From contig JAEZID010000171.1 in the NCBI GenBank assembly GCA_023416195.1, positions 1-12,816 of the forward strand: 12,816 nucleotides of DNA. Reading direction: 5' to 3'. A program made the position numbers and the translations under genes. Shown here in pieces: positions 6,297 through 12,816 of the stretch. Position 1 is the stretch's first letter; each line of letters starts with the position of its first letter. The notes under the pieces are model-generated. The model saw only the letters and a program-made list of their open reading frames with translations, made no database searches and was not told the origin of the DNA. This stretch comes from Pseudomonadota bacterium. Its GTDB lineage: Bacteria; Pseudomonadota; Alphaproteobacteria; Azospirillales; Azospirillaceae.

Positions 6297-6802
6297 GACA
6301 GGCGTCTCCTCCGGGTTTCTTCGTATTGGTTGTTTTCGTTGTGGTGGGCCGCGTTCAGAAAGGCGGTCCAGCTTTTGAGCCACGCCAGCGCGTCCTCGTC
6401 GGGCAGCGGCTGTTTGCAGGCGTCGATTTCCAGGCGCTCGCCGAGGCGGGTGGCGCCCAGGCGGCGCAACGCTTCGTCCAGGCGGCGGCCGGCGCGGCAG
6501 AAGGTGTCGTGATAGGTGCGGTCGCCCAGCGCGATCACGCCGTAGCGCAGGTGGGAGAGGTCCGGGCGGGTCGCGTCCAGGCTGCGGGCGAAGGGGGCGA
6601 TGTTGTCCGGCCAGTCGCCGTTGCCGTGCGTCGAGGTGCAGACCAGCAGCAGGTCGCGTTCGGACAACCGCAGGTCGGCGCAGTTCTGGCCGGTGGAGAG
6701 CGTGGCGCCGTGGCCGGCGCGCGCCAGCGCGTCGCGCACGCATTCGGCGACGAGGCGGGCGTTTCCGGATTCCGAACCCACGACGATCAGGATCTCAGCC
6801 AT
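6293..6802 (-). CDS. Flavodoxin-domain protein (MioC / reductase-flavodoxin type)
   Basis: A 169-residue single-domain flavodoxin, expected to carry FMN as an electron shuttle. The phosphate-binding loop is GSESGNA at 9-15. The two isoalloxazine loops are seen as CTSTHGNGDWPDN (55-67) and ALGDRTYHDTFC (91-102). These resemble MioC and the flavodoxin domain of sulfite reductase and cytochrome P450 reductases more than short-chain electron-transfer flavodoxins. The C-terminal ~19 residues (HHNENNQYEETRRRR region) are polar, lower in GC, and encode the paaN ribosome site. The gene is first in the leftward operon and its stop overlaps the paaN start, so the two are probably translationally coupled. 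A flavodoxin is not among the standard paa genes. A role in supplying electrons to a pathway enzyme is my inference. The start at 6802 has only a weak ribosome site. Confidence 0.85.
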   Translation of the reverse strand: MAEILIVVGSESGNARLVAECVRDALARAGHGATLSTGQNCADLRLSERDLLLVCTSTHGNGDWPDNIAPFARSLDATRPDLSHLRYGVIALGDRTYHDTFCRAGRRLDEALRRLGATRLGERLEIDACKQPLPDEDALAWLKSWTAFLNAAHHNENNQYEETRRRRLS

Positions 6803-6948
6803 GGCCGGACCTTACACCAGGGCTGTCAGGTAGTGATACCGATTTTTGGAGTACGGCTATGGTTCTGTATCTCTTTGTTTCTCCCCCAACGGGTGGGGAT
6901 GAAGAGAAAGCTTTTTCCCGCTTGCCCACCGCGCGCCGCCGATGACAT

Positions 6949-6977
6949 ATTACATGCAAGCGCACAACGCGCATCAA
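6949..6977 (-). promoter_or_regulatory. Candidate sigma70-type promoter for flavodoxin-paaN-paaY
   Basis: On the minus strand, TTGATG (6977-6972) is followed after exactly 17 nt by TGTAAT (6954-6949). Each differs from the consensus hexamer by only one or two bases. The predicted leader to the flavodoxin ATG is about 140 nt, which is long and contains two extra GTATC/GATAC half-sites. The -35 box partly overlaps the conserved 14-mer at 6974-6987 and adjoins the GTATC palindrome. Confidence 0.5.
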
Positions 6978-6995
6978 ACTGTATCATATCGATAC
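6974..6995. promoter_or_regulatory. Putative operator: conserved 14-mer plus GTATC-N5-GATAC palindrome
   Basis: GTATC (6981-6985) and GATAC (6991-6995) form an inverted repeat separated by ATATC, a geometry typical of a dimeric repressor site. The left half lies within TCAAACTGTATCAT (6974-6987). With one mismatch (TGAAACTGTATCAT, 12718-12731) this recurs upstream of the gene at 12768. Phenylacetate pathways are usually controlled by a TetR-type PaaR or a GntR-like PaaX that is relieved by phenylacetyl-CoA, so this is a reasonable binding site for such a regulator. Which regulator is unknown. Confidence 0.5.
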
Positions 6996-7065
6996 GGCAA
7001 GAACGGCCCCAACAAAGGGACGATTAGGGAATGGAAACGCACCTCTTCACGGCGGGAGTCCGCCG

Positions 7066-7857
7066 ATGAGCTACGCCAGCATCCTGTTCGAGGTGGCGGA
7101 CGGCGTGGCGACGCTGACGCTGAACCGGCCGGACAAGCTCAACAGCTTCACCAGCGACATGCACGCGGAGGTGCGCGACGCGCTGTTCCGCGTGAAGGAA
7201 GACGAGTCCGTGCGCTGCCTGCTGCTGACCGGCGCGGGGCGCGGCTTCTGCGCCGGGCAGGATCTGTCCGACCGGGCGGTGGCGCCGGGACAGGAGATGC
7301 CGGACCTCGGCCAGTCCATCGAGACGAACTACAACCCGCTGGTCCGCACGCTGCGCGCGCTGGAGATGCCGGTGATCGCGGCGGTCAACGGCGTGGCGGC
7401 GGGGGCGGGGGCGAACATCGCCTTTGCCTGCGACCTCGTGCTGGCGGGGCGCTCGGCGAGCTTCATCCAAGCCTTCTGCAAGCTGGGTCTGGTCCCCGAT
7501 TCGGGCGGAACGTGGTTCCTGCCGAAGCTGGTCGGCACGCAGCGGGCGATGGCTCTGGCGATGCTGGGCGAGAAGGTGACGGCCGAGGAGGCCGAACGGC
7601 TCGGCATGATTTACAAGGCGGTCGATGACGCGGAGTTGATGCCGACCGCGACGGCGCTGGCCCGGCAACTGGCGACCCAGCCGACCAAGGGCCTCGCCCT
7701 CATCAAAAAGGCCATCTACGCCTCCACCACCAACACGTTGGACGAGCAGCTGGAGCTGGAGCGCGACCTTCAGCGCGCCGCCGGCCGCACGGCCGATTAC
7801 CGCGAGGGCGTCGCCGCCTTTCTGGAGAAGCGGGCGCCCCGATTCGAGGGCAAGTGA
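7066..7857 (+). CDS. paaG: PaaG, ring-1,2-epoxyphenylacetyl-CoA isomerase
   Basis: A 263-residue crotonase-fold enzyme, the usual PaaG length. It converts the ring-epoxide of phenylacetyl-CoA to oxepin-CoA and also isomerises an unsaturated beta-oxidation intermediate. The sequence closely follows E. coli PaaG throughout: TLTLNRPDKLNSF, CLLLTGAGRGFCAGQDL (oxyanion loop, ~51-67), VNGVAAGAGAN, and LGLVPDSGGTW, where D145 is the conserved catalytic aspartate. The C-terminal LERDLQRAAGRTADYREGVAAFLEKR block is PaaG-typical, which argues against a generic enoyl-CoA hydratase or PaaF. The ATG at 7066 has GCGGGAG upstream. It is first in the rightward operon, and its TGA overlaps the paaH ATG by one base. 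Confidence 0.96.
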   Translation: MSYASILFEVADGVATLTLNRPDKLNSFTSDMHAEVRDALFRVKEDESVRCLLLTGAGRGFCAGQDLSDRAVAPGQEMPDLGQSIETNYNPLVRTLRALEMPVIAAVNGVAAGAGANIAFACDLVLAGRSASFIQAFCKLGLVPDSGGTWFLPKLVGTQRAMALAMLGEKVTAEEAERLGMIYKAVDDAELMPTATALARQLATQPTKGLALIKKAIYASTTNTLDEQLELERDLQRAAGRTADYREGVAAFLEKRAPRFEGK

Positions 7858-9407
7858 TGGCCGGTTTGGACAGGACGGCGACCGTGGCCGTGGTCGGCTG
7901 CGGCGCCATGGGGGCCGGCATCGCGCAGGTGGCGGCGATGGCCGGGCATTGCGTGCTGCTGTTCGACGCGCGGGAGGGGGCGGCGGCCAAGGCGGCGGAC
8001 GGCATCGCCGACGCGCTCGCCAGGCTGGTCGCCAAGGACCGGATGCGCGAGGAGGACCGGGTCGCCCTGCTTGGGCGGCTGGAGCCGGTGGACGGGTTGG
8101 CGGCGCTGGCCCCGGCGGCGCTGGTCGTCGAGGCCATCGTCGAGGATCTGGAGGTCAAGCGCGGGCTGTTCCGGGAGCTGGAGGGGATCGTGGGGGAGGA
8201 TGCGATCCTCGCCACCAACACCTCGTCCCTGCCGGTGACGGCGATCGCCGCGCCGCTGAAACGGCCGGAGCGGTTCGCGGGGCTGCACTTCTTCAACCCG
8301 GCACCACTGATGGCGCTGGTGGAGATCGTCAGCGGGCTCGCCACGGACCGGGCGGTGGCGGACACGCTGTTCGCCACGGCGAAGGCCTGGGGGAAAAGCC
8401 CGGTGCACGCCCGCTCCACGCCGGGATTCATCGTCAACCGGGTGGCGCGGCCCTTCTACGCCGAAGGCTTGCGGGCCTTGCAGGAGCAAGCGGGCGATCC
8501 GGCGACGCTCGACGCCGTGATGCGCGAATGCGGCGGTTTCCGCATGGGGCCGTTCGAGCTGATGGACCTGATCGGCCACGACGTGAACTTCGCGGTCACG
8601 CGGTCGGTGCACGCGGCTTATTTCGGCGATCCGCGCTTCCAGCCCTCGCTGATCCAACAGGAGTTGGTCGAGGCGGGGCGGCTGGGGCGCAAGACCGGGC
8701 GCGGCTTCTACGATTACGGGGCGGGGGCGGAGAAGGTGCTGGCGAAGGATGCGCCGGACGCTCCGCGACCTTCGGTGGTGTCGGTGGAAGGGCATCTCGG
8801 GCCGGCGCATGGGCTGATGGAGGTCATCCGCGCGGCGGGCATCACGGTGGAGAAGCTGCCGGGGCCGCTGCCGACCCGCCCCTTTGGGCGCAACCGCATT
8901 GGGCGGCTGGTGGTGGACGGGGTGACCCTGACGCTGACTGACGGGCGCAGCGCCACCCAGCACGCGGCGGAAATCGGGCGTGGGGACGTGGTCCTGTTCG
9001 ATCTGGCGCGGGACTATGCGGGGGCGACCCGCATCGCCATCGCGGCGGCGGACGGCGCGGCGCGCGGATCCGTCGCGAAGGCGGCGGGGCTGTTTCAGGC
9101 GCTGGGCAAGCGGGTGTCCGTTCTGGACGACCTGCCGGGGCTGCTGGTCATGCGCACCGTCGCCATGCTGGCGAACGAGGCAGCGGACGCCGTGCTTCAG
9201 GGCGTCGCCAGCGCCGCCGACGTCGATACCGCGATGACCAAGGGCGTGAACTACCCGCTGGGGCCGCTGGCCTGGGCGGAGACCATCGGGCTCGACCTTC
9301 TGGTGGACGTTTTGGACGCGCTCAACCGCACCTACGGCGAGGACCGCTACCGCGCCTCGGCGCTGCTGCGCCGCAAAGTTTGGGGAGGAACCTTCTTTCA
9401 TGACTGA
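7857..9407 (+). CDS. paaH: PaaH, 3-hydroxyadipyl-CoA dehydrogenase
   Basis: A 516-residue NAD-dependent 3-hydroxyacyl-CoA dehydrogenase, the long form typical of PaaH. It oxidises 3-hydroxyadipyl-CoA to 3-oxoadipyl-CoA. The Rossmann motif GCGAMGAG is at 14-21. S123-S124 lie in NTSSLPVT, the catalytic His is H144 in GLHFFNPAPLM with its partner E156, and N194 lies in FIVNRV. Two C-terminal 3HCDH domains are separated by the PaaH-specific middle segment (LTLTDGR...VVLFDLARD), which separates it from short HADs. The ATG at 7857 shares a base with the paaG stop (TGATG); a GTG at 7854 would add one residue. Its end overlaps paaI by 8 nt. Tight overlaps indicate translational coupling through paaG-paaH-paaI. 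Confidence 0.95.
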   Translation: MAGLDRTATVAVVGCGAMGAGIAQVAAMAGHCVLLFDAREGAAAKAADGIADALARLVAKDRMREEDRVALLGRLEPVDGLAALAPAALVVEAIVEDLEVKRGLFRELEGIVGEDAILATNTSSLPVTAIAAPLKRPERFAGLHFFNPAPLMALVEIVSGLATDRAVADTLFATAKAWGKSPVHARSTPGFIVNRVARPFYAEGLRALQEQAGDPATLDAVMRECGGFRMGPFELMDLIGHDVNFAVTRSVHAAYFGDPRFQPSLIQQELVEAGRLGRKTGRGFYDYGAGAEKVLAKDAPDAPRPSVVSVEGHLGPAHGLMEVIRAAGITVEKLPGPLPTRPFGRNRIGRLVVDGVTLTLTDGRSATQHAAEIGRGDVVLFDLARDYAGATRIAIAAADGAARGSVAKAAGLFQALGKRVSVLDDLPGLLVMRTVAMLANEAADAVLQGVASAADVDTAMTKGVNYPLGPLAWAETIGLDLLVDVLDALNRTYGEDRYRASALLRRKVWGGTFFHD

Positions 9408-9837
9408 GACGAACAGGGCGCAGGCCATCGCCGAGGCGGTCGGGCGGGGCATGTACGAACGCGACCATTGCGCCATCGCCCATGGGATCGAGCTGGTGGA
9501 GATCGCGCCGGGCTACGCCCGCATGACCATGACGGTGCGCAAGGACATGGTGAACGGCCACGACATCTGTCACGGCGGCATGACCTTCACGCTGGCCGAC
9601 ACGGCCTTCGCCTACGCCTGCAACGCCGGCAACGAGGTCACCGTGGCTGCCGCCTGCAACATCGTGTTCCCCGCCCCGGCGAAGCTGGGCGACGTACTGA
9701 CGGCGGAATGCCGCGAGGTGCACAAGCGCGGCCGGGCCGGCGTCTACGACACGACCGTGACCAACCAGGAGGGCGCCGTCATCGGCATCTTCCGCGGCCA
9801 GTCCATGCGCATCCAGGGCGAGGTTGTGGCGGTGTGA
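9400..9837 (+). CDS. paaI: PaaI, hotdog-fold acyl-CoA thioesterase
   Basis: A 145-residue hotdog-fold thioesterase, close to the usual ~140. PaaI hydrolyses hydroxyphenylacetyl-CoAs and similar dead-end esters, returning free CoA. The signature NGHDICHGGMTFTLADTAFAYACN spans 52-75, with D67 as the catalytic acid and the HGG turn at 58-60. VYDTTVTNQEG and FRGQSMRI near the C-terminus are PaaI-like. The ATG at 9400 lies inside the last codons of paaH, preceded by a clear GGGGAGGAA ribosome site. Repeat copy 2 starts 5 nt after its stop codon. Confidence 0.95.
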   Translation: MTETNRAQAIAEAVGRGMYERDHCAIAHGIELVEIAPGYARMTMTVRKDMVNGHDICHGGMTFTLADTAFAYACNAGNEVTVAAACNIVFPAPAKLGDVLTAECREVHKRGRAGVYDTTVTNQEGAVIGIFRGQSMRIQGEVVAV

Positions 9838-9842
9838 ACGGA

Positions 9843-9955
9843 TGCCCCCTCCCTAACCCTCCCCCGCTTCGCGGGAGAGGGGACTGCCGCTGCCTTTCCC
9901 TCCACCGCCGAAGGCGGGGGAGGGAGGGACCCGCGAAGCGGGAGGGAGGGGGCAA
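9843..9955. repeat. Interspersed inverted-pair repeat, copy 2 (between paaI and paaJ)
   Basis: This 113-bp element starts TGCCCCCTCCCTAACCCTCC, identical to copies 1 and 3 over that stretch, and ends with GGAGGGGGCAA-type sequence as the inverted terminus. The left half carries CCCGC-TTC-GCGGG. The right half is longer than in the other copies because of an additional CCCGC-GAA-GCGGG hairpin (about 9930-9942). It lies within an apparently continuous co-directional operon, immediately upstream of the paaJ ribosome site. It could therefore attenuate or stabilise parts of the transcript. Confidence 0.85.
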
Positions 9956-9982
9956 CAAAGAAGAAAGTTTGGGAGGGAACAC

Positions 9983-11191
<1,209 letters not shown>

Positions 11192-11266
11192 CCGCATGCC
11201 CATATAAATTTGCGGGACCAACAAAACAAAAACCGGTCCGGAACGCAGCTTCGGGAGAGAAACGCC

Positions 11267-12577
11267 ATGTTGATGCTGAACACGCCGCTGCAACACGAAC
11301 TTGACCATTACGAGACGGCCAGCCGGGACGAGATCACGGCCATGCAGATCTCGCGGCTGAAATGGTCGTTGCAGCACACTTACGCCAACGTCGCGCATTT
11401 CCGGGCCAAGTGTCAGAAGAAGGGCGTCACCCCGGCCGACTTCAAGGAGCTGAAGGACCTCGCGCTGTTCCCCTTCACGGTGAAGGAGGACCTGCGACAG
11501 ACCTACCCGTTCGGCCTGTTCGCCGTGCCGATGACGGAGCTGGTGCGCCTGCACGCCTCCAGCGGCACGACGGGCAAGCCGACGGTGGTCGGTTACACCG
11601 ACGCCGACATCCACAACTGGGCCGATCTGGTGGCCCGCTCCATCCGGGCGGCCGGCGGCCGGCGCGGCGACCGGGTGCATGTGTCCTACGGCTACGGGCT
11701 GTTCACCGGCGGTCTCGGCGCCCATTACGGGGCGGAGCGGCTGGGCTGCACGGTCATCCCTATGGGTGGCGGACAGACGGAGCGGCAGGTGCAGCTGATC
11801 CGCGACTTCGAGCCGAACATCATCATGGTCACCCCCTCCTACATGCTGAACATCGCGGAGGAGATGGAACGCCAGGGCATGAAGACGTGGCAGACGGCGT
11901 TGCGCGTCGGCATCTTCGGCGCCGAGCCCTGGACCAACGCCATGCGGGCGGAAATCGAGCAGAAGTTCGGCATCGACGCGGTCGATATTTACGGCCTGTC
12001 GGAGATCATGGGGCCGGGCGTCGCCAGCGAGTGCGTTGAGACCAAGGACGGCCCGGTGATCTGGGAGGATCACTTCTATCCGGAAATCATCAACCCGGAG
12101 ACGGGCGAGGTTCTGCCGGACGGCGAGTATGGCGAGCTGGTCTTCACGACGCTGACCAAGGAAGGTCTGCCGATGATCCGCTACCGCACGCGCGACCTGA
12201 CGCGGCTGCTGCCGCCGACGTCGCGCAGCATGCGGCGCATCGACAAGATCACCGGGCGGTCGGACGACATGCTCATCATCCGCGGCGTGAACGTCTTCCC
12301 GACGCAGATCGAGGAACTGATCTGCAAGGAGCCGATGTTCGCGCCCCATTACGAGCTGATCGTGTCGCGCGACGGGCACATGGACAATCTGGCGGTCCGC
12401 GTCGAGGCGGAGCCGAGTCACGCCGGCGGCGACCGCAAGGCGTTCGGCAAACACTTGCAGCACCGCATCAAGTCGCTGATCGGCATCACCACGGCGGTCG
12501 AGGTGGTCGATCCCGGAGCCATCGAGCGCTCGCAGGGCAAGGCGAAGCGCGTGCGGGATCTGCGGCCGAAGGGGTGA
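11267..12577 (+). CDS. paaK: PaaK, phenylacetate-CoA ligase
   Basis: A 436-residue AMP-forming ligase, the normal PaaK length. It makes phenylacetyl-CoA from phenylacetate, ATP and CoA, the entry step of the pathway. The adenylate-binding loop LHASSGTTGKP is at 96-105 (K104). YGLSEIMGPG is at 242-251, YRTRDLTRLL at 306-315 and the hinge GRSDDMLIIRGVNVFP at 330-345. The C-terminal ERSQGKAKRVRDLRP segment (420-434) supplies the catalytic lysine. The ATG at 11267 has GGGAGAG upstream; the open frame extends 57 nt further to a TTG, but that stretch lacks family sequence. The 75-nt gap from paaJ holds no obvious terminator. Repeat copy 3 follows the stop by 8 nt. Confidence 0.95.
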   Translation: MLMLNTPLQHELDHYETASRDEITAMQISRLKWSLQHTYANVAHFRAKCQKKGVTPADFKELKDLALFPFTVKEDLRQTYPFGLFAVPMTELVRLHASSGTTGKPTVVGYTDADIHNWADLVARSIRAAGGRRGDRVHVSYGYGLFTGGLGAHYGAERLGCTVIPMGGGQTERQVQLIRDFEPNIIMVTPSYMLNIAEEMERQGMKTWQTALRVGIFGAEPWTNAMRAEIEQKFGIDAVDIYGLSEIMGPGVASECVETKDGPVIWEDHFYPEIINPETGEVLPDGEYGELVFTTLTKEGLPMIRYRTRDLTRLLPPTSRSMRRIDKITGRSDDMLIIRGVNVFPTQIEELICKEPMFAPHYELIVSRDGHMDNLAVRVEAEPSHAGGDRKAFGKHLQHRIKSLIGITTAVEVVDPGAIERSQGKAKRVRDLRPKG

Positions 12578-12585
12578 GATTGCGG

Positions 12586-12675
12586 TTGCCCCCTCCCTAA
12601 CCCTCCCCCGCTTTGCGGTGGAGGGGACTAATCTCCCTCTCCCGCGAAGCGGGGGAGGGTCGGGGAGGGGGCAAT
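12586..12675. repeat. Interspersed inverted-pair repeat, copy 3 (after paaK)
   Basis: This 90-bp element has terminal inverted repeats TTGCCCCCTCCC (12586-12597) and GGGAGGGGGCAA (12663-12674). The right half, read on the minus strand, matches the left half over most of its ~45 bp, so the element is a head-to-head pair. It is the shortest copy and the most symmetric overall, although its left internal hairpin is degenerate (GCTTTGCGGTGG). It lies between paaK and the promoter of the next gene and may terminate the paaG-paaK transcript. Confidence 0.85.
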
Positions 12676-12701
12676 GACCCTCCTGCACGCGGGCCTTTCC
12701 G

Positions 12702-12731
12702 TTTGAAAAGTATCATTTGAAACTGTATCAT
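12702..12731 (+). promoter_or_regulatory. Promoter with tandem TTTGAAA-GTATCAT repeats
   Basis: TTGAAA (12703-12708) is followed after exactly 17 nt by TATCAT (12726-12731), a strong sigma70-like promoter about 37 nt before the ATG at 12768. The same stretch consists of two imperfect tandem units: TTTGAAAAGTATCAT (12702-12716) and TTTGAAACTGTATCAT (12716-12731). The second unit shares a 14-base element with one mismatch with the divergent paa control region (6974-6987). A regulator bound here would cover the -10 box, so repression is the natural reading. Confidence 0.6.
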
Positions 12732-12767
12732 CAGAAACAAATAAAGAGACTTCGGGGGAAACGCACC

Positions 12768-12816
12768 ATGCACTCGACCTACAGCTACCCGAAATTCGCC
12801 TACACGCCGTCGGAGG
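12768..12816 (+). CDS. Start of an unidentified gene (truncated by window end)
   Basis: ATG at 12768 is preceded by GGGGGAA 7 nt upstream and by a good promoter. It opens a frame of 16 complete codons reading MHSTYSYPKFAYTPSE before the window ends. This is too short to identify. The Tyr/Pro-rich opening is reminiscent of the leader of some FAD-dependent aromatic hydroxylases, which precedes their Rossmann motif, but this is a guess from memory and an epoxidase subunit or unrelated gene is possible. The same-strand position after paaK and the shared operator suggest co-regulation with the paa genes. Confidence 0.6.
   Translation, partial: MHSTYSYPKFAYTPSE

Larger units (their letters stand above)
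6803..7065. promoter_or_regulatory. Divergent paa control region
   Basis: This 263-bp gene-free region separates the leftward flavodoxin-paaN-paaY operon from the rightward paaG-paaK operon, and it is clearly lower in GC than its surroundings. It holds a good leftward promoter candidate (6949-6977), a palindromic GTATC-N5-GATAC site (6981-6995), and further GTATC/GATAC half-sites at 6835-6839 and 6867-6871. A CCCC/GGGG hairpin lies at about 6882-6899. A weaker rightward promoter candidate is TTGCCC (6922-6927), 18 nt, CATATT (6946-6951). No regulator gene is present in the window. Confidence 0.6.

Noticed and set aside
4722..6512. 596-codon open frame on the plus strand opposite paaN
   Set aside because: It is a mirror of strong third-position GC bias in paaN; no domain or plausible start signal.
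7066..7857. Assignment of the crotonase as PaaF or a generic enoyl-CoA hydratase
   Set aside because: The GLVPDSGGTW aspartate motif and the C-terminal GRTADYREGVAAFLEKR block follow PaaG closely, and the sequence tracks E. coli PaaG along its whole length.
11210..11266. TTG start 57 nt upstream for paaK
   Set aside because: The added residues (Asn/Gln/Arg-rich) are not PaaK-like, and the ATG at 11267 has a proper GGGAGAG ribosome site.

Overview
The window looks like chromosomal or chromid DNA of a high-GC alphaproteobacterium. Azospirillum or a close Rhodospirillales relative is my best guess, from the 5S rRNA 3' end, the very GC-rich codon use, and the phenylacetate (paa) gene order with a PaaN-type aldehyde dehydrogenase. 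This assignment is an inference from style and content; no database search was possible.

Layout. (1) Positions 1-86 are the 3' part of a 5S rRNA, the end of an rRNA operon entering from the left. (2) 87-294 is a non-coding spacer with strong hairpins, including a terminator-like one for the leftward gene that follows. (3) 295-1836 (minus) encodes a HerA/DUF87-type ATPase. (4) 2024-3874 (plus) encodes an EAL-CBS-GGDEF cyclic-di-GMP protein. It has a complete-looking phosphodiesterase domain and a degenerate cyclase domain. (5) From 3994 onward the window is a phenylacetyl-CoA catabolic cluster in two divergent operons that share a 263-bp control region at 6803-7065. The leftward operon is flavodoxin - paaN - paaY. 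The rightward operon is paaG - paaH - paaI - paaJ - paaK. (6) The window ends 48 bases into another rightward gene (12768-), which has its own promoter-like region.

How the paa genes work together (family knowledge, E. coli names). PaaK activates phenylacetate to its CoA thioester. A ring epoxidase (PaaABCDE, not in this window) makes the ring-1,2-epoxide. PaaG isomerises the epoxide to the oxepin. A hydratase opens the oxepin and PaaN oxidises the resulting semialdehyde. PaaJ, PaaG and PaaH, with an enoyl-CoA hydratase (PaaF, not seen here), then carry out beta-oxidation-like steps to acetyl-CoA and succinyl-CoA. PaaI and PaaY are thioesterases that rescue CoA from dead-end intermediates. 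The PaaN here lacks the fused MaoC-type hydratase of E. coli PaaZ, so ring opening needs an enzyme encoded elsewhere.

Three points deserve most attention. A flavodoxin gene is translationally coupled to paaN. A near-identical 14-base element occurs in the divergent paa control region and in the promoter of the last, truncated gene. A family of ~90-113 bp inverted-pair repeats has three copies, each starting 5-8 bases after a stop codon. I see no tRNA, CRISPR array, insertion sequence, prophage or obvious defence or biosynthetic system. Most of the window is well-understood metabolism.
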